Part shown: positions 58,701 through 64,000 of the stretch, piece after piece | Layout: every line of letters starts with the position of its first letter | Position numbering within the stretch: position 1 is the first letter of the stretch | Assembly: GCF_001429185.1 (NCBI RefSeq) | Contig: NZ_LMIW01000008.1 | Coordinates: 1,009,169 to 1,073,168, forward strand | DNA length: 64,000 nt | From: Terrabacter sp. Root85 | GTDB lineage: Bacteria > Actinomycetota > Actinomycetes > Actinomycetales > Dermatophilaceae | Reading direction: 5' to 3' | The notes under the pieces: model-generated | Databases searched by the model: none | Told to the model about the DNA's origin: nothing | The model's input: the letters and a program-made list of their open reading frames with translations, nothing else | Position numbers and translations under genes: made by a program

Positions 58701-59385
58701 CCACGACGACATGGCATCACGCAGAGGCTGGCTCGGCGCGATAGCCGACGCGTATCGCATCGATAAGGCAGAGGCAGCCCGGGAGGCCGCGTGGATGCTT
58801 GACCAGTTGAGTCAGAGCATCGGCGGCGAGCACGGGCTGAACGATCACTGGTTCGTCGCGAGCATGTCTCCTCAACGAGGCCCGGCGCTGGACGATGATG
58901 CCGTCGCACGGCTCGCCCGTGAGCAACACGATGCGCTGCTCGGAAGCCTCCGAGCCGACTCAGACTGGATCGCATGGTCCGCAGCAGAGGTGCTCATCAA
59001 CGTTCCGGTCCCGACCTGGGACGCCGCCCAGCTGTTCGCGACGGACATGACGGGATGGCCTCTCGATAGAGCAGCCCTTCTGTACATGGTCGCCATCCTC
59101 TCCGCGGGCGATGGAAGCGTCGACCGGTTCGCCGCAGCCGCGACTTCCGAGGCCCCTGAGTACCGCACGGCCGCCCAATACTGCCTGTCCGTCATGGGAG
59201 AACTCGACGCAGACGGCTCTGTCGACACTCAACTGCGGCAAGACCCGGATCTGACCGTGCGTCCCAAGGGCAGCCGCGCCGATGAACCGCACGCCTCGTA
59301 CTGGACCTGCAACGACTGCCGTACTCGGAACGACCCCGAGACCGAAGACTGCCCGGGCTGTGAGCACGGTACGAGGCCCGACTGA
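55795..59385 (+). CDS. NACHT-type NTPase with nuclease-like N-terminus and RanBP2-type zinc finger
   Basis: A 1196-residue protein of a kind found in antiphage defence. Residues 1 to about 130 look like a PD-(D/E)xK nuclease-like domain of the Cap4/Mrr sort: DD at 55-56 and ISAKR with Lys 72 stand in the usual D...(E/Q/S)xK positions. The NTPase core has Walker A GQPGTGKS (305-312) and Walker B LLCDGLDE (384-391), a NACHT/STAND pattern. A long helical region follows with no recognised motif. The last residues fit W-x-C-x2-C-x3-N-x6-C-x2-C exactly (Trp 1170, Cys 1172, 1175, Asn 1179, Cys 1186, 1189), a RanBP2-type zinc finger. The start is TTG 55795 after GGAG. It lies 68 nt after jetD. Confidence 0.8.
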   Translation: MSRAGQADAVGGVFRVVAAAYLAVHALREQPVAGLDLPSDVHAARLDFETDDPTDDLVATMSDGSRCFISAKRAVGNDRHLKSTVEGWVAQMSTVRGGDVLVIAAEELKGPVKDLPEALRRRRDGRELAVRHQKAITAVTKSVPVGLRDDMLNRTRVLHIPMATGTSQTRALMESLASYLVEDGKGTAVVSLLADAFHRQSGEASGSTVEDWVQTVQGSRPLIADGSGPTGMRIAASLAALDEYKRVLISRRGRIDLTLLAEDLPPVTVDDLIDGLRVETAENQRGDGDSFLRVIRRWRRMLLVGQPGTGKSVALRELAAQCASDPHAPLPIVVHLPSLLQPSPSDLSADLLISSAAERVANPELRSPLMRAMRQELDSGTAILLCDGLDECGPKAAWIAQQIKDVLDGFAPRVGIVVATRANAVAAATRIGLPRVHLNPPQDLSTTVQSVLRTCSETRIQAGGRESWLAIRRKWIEDARNQHPELFRVPLLAVLLALICADTAEAELPKGRAVLLHNAVEQSVTRWEAQRAVAGARPWATDLTGGMLLDGYVVLGRLLDSGAEPSRNEAVEALTTLLQDRDSWNLAPRRAREVATDVLRFWDEHVAVFVVNASDRMSARSKVFTEIATAMWTLTAIDDEIASWLADVLPYTDSDGAIGLAAGLNQRVVECMLSASEMGGAASMLLGELVVREVIELDEDQTTRLLEKLRLAVERAVAGDPEPDRTPREPSRLWSMLRGRRYQTQPVWNYVELACSLKLLSAADRATRGEILATAELAAADAAIANALCALTDAKTDREPLNDRAIELVKGVMQQPLPPDGELIRQSRRRSAIVGGAPLAPGVAQVALEGVPHLSALPEGFGRWVFDVSMKANHGYGDKIRAALQAKGVSTNEWWSERSTFRKLGAWRDDHDRYERMLLEDIASLAPSDETGASPLARDRYWSLTSVGDLLAATNYASVSVQDFSRAFVHDDMASRRGWLGAIADAYRIDKAEAAREAAWMLDQLSQSIGGEHGLNDHWFVASMSPQRGPALDDDAVARLAREQHDALLGSLRADSDWIAWSAAEVLINVPVPTWDAAQLFATDMTGWPLDRAALLYMVAILSAGDGSVDRFAAAATSEAPEYRTAAQYCLSVMGELDADGSVDTQLRQDPDLTVRPKGSRADEPHASYWTCNDCRTRNDPETEDCPGCEHGTRPD

Positions 59386-59389
59386 AATC

Positions 59390-59404
59390 GATCGGTCATC
59401 GAAA
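59390..59404. repeat. 15-bp direct repeat, copy 2 (after the NACHT gene)
   Basis: An exact copy of 55725-55739, starting 5 nt after the NACHT stop codon. With copy 1 it brackets the NACHT gene as a possible cassette. Confidence 0.7.
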
Positions 59405-59445
59405 GGTCATCGGAAACGAACGGCAACTGTTCCGAGCGCTTCCGA

Positions 59446-59451
59446 TACAAT
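59446..59451 (+). promoter_or_regulatory. -10-like box (TACAAT) before a tRNA-like element
   Basis: TACAAT inside CCGATACAATTG is a strong -10 match in a GC-rich genome, with no clear -35 element. Transcription would run through the hairpin at 59467-59496 and the tRNA-like element. Confidence 0.35.
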
Positions 59452-59494
59452 TGATGTCGTCCAATGGGGAACCTCCTCTATAACCCGAGGTTTC

Positions 59495-59578
59495 CCAGAG
59501 GGACCCGAAGTCTCAGGTAGTCCGGGACCGGCCTCCGATCTTGTCCAGAGGATTAGGGTTCAAATCCCTGCTTCTGGT
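59495..59578 (+). pseudogene. tRNA-like remnant
   Basis: An 84-nt segment whose ends pair as a 7-bp acceptor-like stem (CCAGAGG 59495-59501 with CTTCTGG 59571-59577, one G-U). The 3' side has a T arm TAGGG-TTCAAAT-CCCTG. A D-arm-like GGAC/GTCC stem and GG-TA loop are also present, but the anticodon arm region has no proper 5+7+5 loop. It is probably a decayed or mobile-element tRNA or an att remnant; I cannot assign an amino acid. Confidence 0.35.
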
Positions 59579-59812
59579 CGACTCGGACGGTGTCGATGGC
59601 GTCCATGACTTGGCTGTCCCTCGCCGCGAACCGAACCGCGGGGAGTAGGAACTGAAACCGGATCTTGATGTCCGGCACCGGGAACTGCCCGGGGCGGTGC
59701 GACCTCGGAGATGTAGAGAGCGCCACGAACGAGCGGTCTCCTGACCAACCCTGCCATCACCGGGGCGGCGGTCGTCCACCGACCGGGGCAATCCCGCCGC
59801 TCCCGTCCCGCG

Positions 59813-61642
59813 TTACCGATCGTCGTCGTGCTGACCGATGTTTAGCTTTCCCTTGATCCGCTCGACTCCTTCAGAGGCGACCGCTTTGGCCGAATCGCGG
59901 ACGACGTCCACCTCGTCGGGGTCTCCGTGTAGCAGCGCCTTGGCGGTGTTCTTGGCGAATTCCATGGTGATCTTCGGGGGCAACGGCGGCACGTTCTTGC
60001 TGGTGTATGCGTCGATCAGGGTCACTCCTTGATGCGCGAACGCCGCATCCCACGCCGCTGCGACATCGTCGTCGCTCGTGACGCGGATCCCTTTGAACCC
60101 AAGCAGTTCCGCCCAACCGGCGTAGTCCACCGACTCCACATCCTGGGAGACAGGCCACACAGGGTTGGCGTCTTCAGTGCGCATCTCCCACGACACCTGG
60201 GTGAGGTCGTTGTTGTGCAGCACCATGACGATGAACTGCGGGTTGTCCCACTTGCTCAGGTACTTCTTGACCGTGATGAGCTCGTTCATGCCGAGCATCT
60301 GGAAGGCGCCGTCGCCGATGGTGCAGACAACGCAGCGGTCAGAGTGGGCGAACTTCGCCGCCGTCGCATAGGGCATCGCGGCCGCCATGCTCGCCAACCG
60401 GCCCGAGAGGTCACCCATCATGCCGTCGCGCAGGCGGATGTGGTGCCCGTACCAGTCCGCGGTGGACCCGGCGTCGCAGGTGACGATCGCCTTGGCCGGC
60501 AGCCGCTGGTTCAGCTCGTGGTAGACGCGCCGTGGGTTGACGCCGTCGGAGTAGTTGAGCATCGCCTGGGCCTGCATCTCGTTCTCCCACTCGACCATGC
60601 CCTTGGCGACCCCTTCCTGCCACGACAGGTCGGTCTTCTGGTACAGGTGAGGGATCAGCGCGAGCAACGTCTGCTTGACGTCACCCCAGATGTTCAGTTC
60701 GGTCGGGTAGCGCAGGCCCATCTGCTCCGGTTTGAGATCGACCTGGATCGCGCGCGCCTGGCCGGTCTTGGGCAAGAACTGCGAGTACGGATAGTTGGTG
60801 CCGAGCAGTACCAGGGTGTCGCAGTCGTCCATCTGGTGCTGGCTGGGGCGGGTGCCGAGCAACCCGAGTTGCTGGGTGTGGAACGCCACATCTGAGGGAA
60901 CGACCTGCTTGGCCCGCAACGCGGTGATGATGCCGGCGCCGCACAGTTTCGCCGCCGCCAGCACCTCGTCGGTGGCGCCGTTCGAGCCGTGTCCGACCAA
61001 GAAGGTGACCTTGTTCCCCGCGTTGATGATCTCGGCTGCCTTCTCGATCTCAGCTTGTGGTGGAACGATTGAGATCGACGGTGCCGCCGAACTGGACCGC
61101 GATACCCCGTTAGCCGGTTTCAGTTTCGGCATGTCCATTCCCTGTACGTCGTGCGGTAGCACGATGACGGCAGGGCCCAGACGTACCAACGCCGTTCGGA
61201 ATGCCGTGTCGACGACGGCCTGAGCCTGCTGCGGGGTCACGATCGTCTGTACGTAGACCGCGACGTCTTCCATCGTGCGCTCGAGGTTGTCTTCCTGCTG
61301 CTCGAACGTGCCCAGCGAACTGATGGCCTGTTGGCCCACGATCGCGACGACGGGCTGGTTGTCGCTCTTCGCGTCGTACAACCCGTTGAGCATGTGGAAG
61401 GCGCCGGGCGAGGAGGTGGCGATGCAGACACCGACCTCGCCGGTGAACTTGGCGTGTGCCGTGGCCATCAGCGAGCAGATCTCTTCGTGCGTGGGGCGGA
61501 TGTAGTCCAGGCCGTCGCCTTCGCGTTGAGCTGCGCCGAGGGCGCCGTCGAACTCTCCGATGCCATCACCGGGGAATGCGAAGACCCGAGTCACACCCCA
61601 CTCACGGATCCGTTGAATGATGAAATCGCTGACATTGGCCAT
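59813..61642 (-). CDS. Thiamine pyrophosphate enzyme, pyruvate oxidase-like
   Basis: A 609-residue TPP-dependent enzyme of the pyruvate oxidase/acetolactate synthase family. The catalytic Glu is in RPTHEEICSLMATAHAK (about residue 52). Substrate- or FAD-domain elements (about 190-340) follow, and the TPP motif GDGAFQMLGMNEL ends about 30 residues later in LHNND. Length and order fit pyruvate oxidase (PoxB), which makes acetate or acetyl phosphate from pyruvate, but other 2-keto acid decarboxylations are possible. An AGGAGA site is 6 nt before the ATG. It is the last gene of a minus-strand group, 106 nt after the enolase-superfamily gene. Confidence 0.85.
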   Translation of the reverse strand: MANVSDFIIQRIREWGVTRVFAFPGDGIGEFDGALGAAQREGDGLDYIRPTHEEICSLMATAHAKFTGEVGVCIATSSPGAFHMLNGLYDAKSDNQPVVAIVGQQAISSLGTFEQQEDNLERTMEDVAVYVQTIVTPQQAQAVVDTAFRTALVRLGPAVIVLPHDVQGMDMPKLKPANGVSRSSSAAPSISIVPPQAEIEKAAEIINAGNKVTFLVGHGSNGATDEVLAAAKLCGAGIITALRAKQVVPSDVAFHTQQLGLLGTRPSQHQMDDCDTLVLLGTNYPYSQFLPKTGQARAIQVDLKPEQMGLRYPTELNIWGDVKQTLLALIPHLYQKTDLSWQEGVAKGMVEWENEMQAQAMLNYSDGVNPRRVYHELNQRLPAKAIVTCDAGSTADWYGHHIRLRDGMMGDLSGRLASMAAAMPYATAAKFAHSDRCVVCTIGDGAFQMLGMNELITVKKYLSKWDNPQFIVMVLHNNDLTQVSWEMRTEDANPVWPVSQDVESVDYAGWAELLGFKGIRVTSDDDVAAAWDAAFAHQGVTLIDAYTSKNVPPLPPKITMEFAKNTAKALLHGDPDEVDVVRDSAKAVASEGVERIKGKLNIGQHDDDR

Positions 61643-61748
61643 GACGCTTCTCCTGTTGTCGGTGTGCCGTTCTATCTGAGAGTTCCTTTGACGCAGATGA
61701 TTGAGTCGCTGCCTTCGTGGGTTTCAGACCGTCGGCCCCTGGCCACTG

Positions 61749-62876
61749 TTAGGCGACGCGGTAGCGCTCGGCGTCCGCGACTCGGAGGGTCAGGCCGTTG
61801 CCGGGCGCTTCGTCATTGGGGGTGATGGTCCCCCCCGTCGGGTCGAGGGTGCCGTCGAAGAACATCGACTCGATGCGGACGTGGTCGTGGAACCACTCGA
61901 GGTGACGCAGGTTGGGGATAGCGGCGGCGACGTGGGCATGCAGGTGCGGTCCGCAGTGGCCCGATATTTGCAGGCCGAAGGATGCCGCTACAGCCGCGAC
62001 CCGGATGAATTCGGTGATGCCGCCGCAGCGCGAGACGTCGGCCTGGAGGCAGTCGACAGCGCCGGCTGCGCACATCCGGCGGAAGTAGAAGAGGTCGTAG
62101 CCGTACTCCCCGGCGGTGACGTCGGCGGCGACGGCGTCGCGTACCTCGCGCAGGCCCTCGAGGTGATCAGAGGAGACCGGCTCCTCGAACCAGCGCACGT
62201 CCAGGTCGGCCGCGGCTGCCATCACCCGGATCGCCTGTTTGCGGGTGTAGCCACCGTTGGCGTCGACGAACAGTTCGGTGTCGTCTCCGATCACGGCGCG
62301 AGCCTGTGCCATGCGATCGAGGTCGCGTTCGGTCTCGGTGCCCCAGGACTGCCCGATCTTGATCTTGACCCGGGGGATCCGCTCCTCGATCGCCCATTTG
62401 GCCAGTTGCTCGCGCAACTGACGGGCGTCGTACGTCGTGAAGCCGCCGCTGCCGTAGACCGGCACCTTGGTGGTGACGGCGCCCAGGAGGTGGTGCAGGG
62501 GGAGGTCGAGCAGCCGGGCCTTGAGGTCCCACAAGGCCACGTCGACTGCGGCGATGGCATAACCGGCGATGCCGGGGCGGCCAGCGTTGCGCACCGCTTT
62601 GATCATGGCCTTCGAGGATCCGGGGACGTCCATCGCGCTGCGTCCTTGCACCAGGCCGGCAATCTGGTCGCTGATCAGGGTCGCGCAGGCGGTGGGGCCG
62701 TAGGTCCACCCGATGCCCTCGACGTCGCCGGAGCGGGCTCGGACCACCACCATGGTGGTGGAGTCCCAGCTGATCGTGCCGTCGGCCTCGGGCGCATCAG
62801 TGGGCACGGTGTAGGCACTGACCTCGACGCTGTCGATCGTGGCGCCGGTCACGGCGTTGATGGTGGTGTCGCTCAT
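61749..62876 (-). CDS. Enolase-superfamily dehydratase/racemase (mandelate racemase type)
   Basis: A 375-residue member of the mandelate racemase/muconate-lactonising group. The general base Lys lies in RVKIKIGQSW (KxK). The metal ligands are Asp in FVDANGGY, Glu in RWFEEPVS and Glu in TAGEYGYD, and a His-rich ISGHCGPHLHAH lies on the last strand. Likely substrates are sugar acids or hydroxy acids; the exact reaction is not shown. ATG 62876 has AAGGAG 7 nt upstream. An in-frame ATG at 62921 also has AAGGAG, giving a 15-residue longer form. It lies between the GMC and TPP genes, as one operon. Confidence 0.88.
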   Translation of the reverse strand: MSDTTINAVTGATIDSVEVSAYTVPTDAPEADGTISWDSTTMVVVRARSGDVEGIGWTYGPTACATLISDQIAGLVQGRSAMDVPGSSKAMIKAVRNAGRPGIAGYAIAAVDVALWDLKARLLDLPLHHLLGAVTTKVPVYGSGGFTTYDARQLREQLAKWAIEERIPRVKIKIGQSWGTETERDLDRMAQARAVIGDDTELFVDANGGYTRKQAIRVMAAAADLDVRWFEEPVSSDHLEGLREVRDAVAADVTAGEYGYDLFYFRRMCAAGAVDCLQADVSRCGGITEFIRVAAVAASFGLQISGHCGPHLHAHVAAAIPNLRHLEWFHDHVRIESMFFDGTLDPTGGTITPNDEAPGNGLTLRVADAERYRVA

Positions 62877-62938
62877 GCGGACTCCTTGGGGGGTGTGCTC
62901 TTCGCTGGTAGACCCACTCATGCCAGCTCCTTGTGAAA

Positions 62939-64000
62939 TCAGTTGCCTCGACGCGAGGTCGAGATGAGACGCTCGGCTGCTCTGGCGGCGACGGCCATGA
63001 TGGTCAGGGCCGGGTTGGCGCTGCCCTGGGTGGGCAGCACGCTGCCGTCGGTGATGTAGAGATTGGGGACCGCGAAGGTGCGGCACTCGGCGTCGACGAC
63101 GCCCTCTTCCTGGTCGGTCGCCATCCGCGCTCCACCGACCAAGTGGGCGAAGCGGTCGATGGTGATCACTTCGTCCGCGCCTGCGGCGTGCAGGATGTCC
63201 TCCATCACGCTTTGGGCGGCCCGCATCAGGGCGGCGTCGTTGTCGCACTGGGAGTAGGAGAAGTGGGCGACGGGCAGGCCGTGACGGTCCTTCTGCTCCG
63301 AGAGGGTGACCCGGTTGTCCGGCTGGGCCAGGAACTCGCACAGGGCCCCGAGACAGGACCAGTGCACGTAGTCGCTCATGTATTCGCGCAGGTCGGCGCC
63401 CCAGTGCCCTTGTGCCGCAACGTGTTCTGCCCACGTGATCGGCAGGGGTGAGACGGTCTGGATGGAGAACCCACGCTTGTAGGGCTTGGCGGGGTCGGTC
63501 TCGTAGAACGCCTCTGTACTGACCTCGGGCGGCGGGGCCTTGTACATACGCACCTCGGCGTCGAATCGGCCTGCAGTCTGCGGGGCCCCCTGCACCATGA
63601 GGTAGCGACCGACCTGGTCGAAGTCGTTGCACAACCCGTCAGGAAAGCGGGCGCAGGCAGAGTTCAGGAGCAGTCGTGGGGTCTCGATGGAGTAGCCGGC
63701 GATCACCACGACCGCGGCGCGCTGGAAGTGGGGGACACCATCACGCACGTAGTGCACCCCGGTGGCTCGGCCGCTGCGCTCATCGATCTCGATCTTGGTG
63801 ACCATGGCGTTGGCGCGGACCTCCGCCCCGTGGGCCAAGGCGTCCGGGATGTGGGTGATCAGCGGTGAGGCCTTGGCGTTGACCTTGCAGCCCTGCAGGC
63901 AGAAGCCGCGATAGATGCAGTGGGCCCGGTTGCCGAACCGCCCATTGACGATCGCCACCGGACCGACCTTGGCCGTGAGCCCCAGGTGGTCGGCGCCGCG
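62939..64000 (-). CDS. GMC-family FAD oxidoreductase (5' end missing)
   Basis: The C-terminal 353 residues of a GMC oxidoreductase; the start and FAD-binding GxGxxG lie beyond the window edge. The visible parts are CIYRGFCLQGCKVNAKAS with spaced Cys, the IETPRLLLNSA segment, and the GMC C-terminal motif FAHLVGGARMATD followed by NLYITDGSVLPTQGSANP. The Cys pattern resembles the large subunit of membrane gluconate or sugar-acid dehydrogenases. It is likely to oxidise a polyol or sugar acid, upstream of the dehydratase and TPP enzyme in the same cluster. Stop at 62941-62939. Confidence 0.88.
   Translation of the reverse strand, partial: RGADHLGLTAKVGPVAIVNGRFGNRAHCIYRGFCLQGCKVNAKASPLITHIPDALAHGAEVRANAMVTKIEIDERSGRATGVHYVRDGVPHFQRAAVVVIAGYSIETPRLLLNSACARFPDGLCNDFDQVGRYLMVQGAPQTAGRFDAEVRMYKAPPPEVSTEAFYETDPAKPYKRGFSIQTVSPLPITWAEHVAAQGHWGADLREYMSDYVHWSCLGALCEFLAQPDNRVTLSEQKDRHGLPVAHFSYSQCDNDAALMRAAQSVMEDILHAAGADEVITIDRFAHLVGGARMATDQEEGVVDAECRTFAVPNLYITDGSVLPTQGSANPALTIMAVAARAAERLISTSRRGN

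Larger units (their letters stand above)
59386..59812. other. Intergenic stretch at the right edge of the defence island
   Basis: 427 bp without a credible gene. It holds repeat copy 2, a TACAAT -10-like box (59446-59451), an imperfect hairpin (59467-59496), a tRNA-like remnant (59495-59578) and about 230 bp in which I see nothing clear. Short open frames are low-complexity shadows. Confidence 0.6.

Noticed and set aside
55795-59385. The large gene as an ordinary restriction endonuclease
   Set aside because: Only the first 130 or so residues look nuclease-like; the protein has a NACHT core and zinc finger, and no methylase gene is nearby.
61701-62936. 411-codon plus-strand frame opposite the enolase-superfamily gene
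   Set aside because: The minus strand encodes conserved catalytic motifs; the plus frame has only Gly/Val/Asp-rich shadow sequence.

Overview
The window is very GC-rich (roughly 70% or more over the first 44 kb, by eye) and carries the conserved gene order of a high-GC Gram-positive bacterium. The run thrS / HIT / pgsA / acyltransferase / pimA / pdxS / pdxT / yebC / ruvCAB / yajC-secDF / apt / rel, followed by hisS, ald, xerD, parA, scpAB, rluB, tyrA, cmk, plsC and der, is the standard actinobacterial arrangement. PI-mannoside genes and many apparently leaderless genes fit this. Gene content suggests Micrococcales, perhaps an Intrasporangiaceae-like genus; that last step is inference only.

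Region 1 (1-44.4 kb) is chromosomal backbone. It opens with the 3' end of a fabG-like reductase, a MaoC-type hydratase and two GNAT acetyltransferases. Next come threonyl-tRNA synthetase, an inserted secreted GH92 alpha-mannosidase, and an intergenic stretch with a candidate structured small RNA. The phosphatidylinositol-mannoside genes (pgsA, PatA-like acyltransferase, pimA) follow. PLP synthase (pdxS, pdxT) is split by a DUF4037 gene and a kynureninase. Then come recombination (ruvCAB, with a LexA/SOS box), protein export (yajC, secD, secF), purine salvage and stringent response (apt, rel), a DUF349 protein, a cyclophilin, an MBL hydrolase, hisS, two small membrane proteins and ald. The segregation cluster (xerD, parA, scpA, scpB) leads into rluB, tyrA, cmk, plsC and der. 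Most neighbours overlap by 4 nt (ATGA/GTGA), so translation is probably coupled. Genes starting new transcripts often have a TANNNT box 6-8 nt before the start codon. The octamer GTATGCCG/CGGCATAC occurs 21 times by eye up to 39.8 kb and was not seen after that.

Region 2 (44.3-59.6 kb) is an accessory island beginning at tRNA-Pro(GGG). It holds an integrase and excisionase, a 35-nt 3' fragment of an initiator tRNA, a second tyrosine recombinase, a 5'-truncated Fic gene, and then two defence modules. The first is a complete four-gene operon matching type II Wadjet (JetA, JetB, JetC, JetD), an SMC-like complex known from other family members to cut small circular plasmids. The second, 68 bp downstream, is a 1196-residue protein with a nuclease-like N-terminus, a NACHT-type NTPase core and a perfect RanBP2-type zinc-finger signature at its C-terminus. 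It looks like an uncommon architecture among bacterial NLR-like antiphage proteins. A 15-bp exact direct repeat sits immediately after jetD and again immediately after the NACHT gene. A tRNA-like remnant lies at about 59.5 kb.

Region 3 (59.8-64 kb) is an accessory metabolic cluster on the minus strand: a GMC oxidoreductase running off the right edge, an enolase-superfamily dehydratase/racemase and a pyruvate-oxidase-like TPP enzyme. The three may act on a sugar acid or related hydroxy acid.
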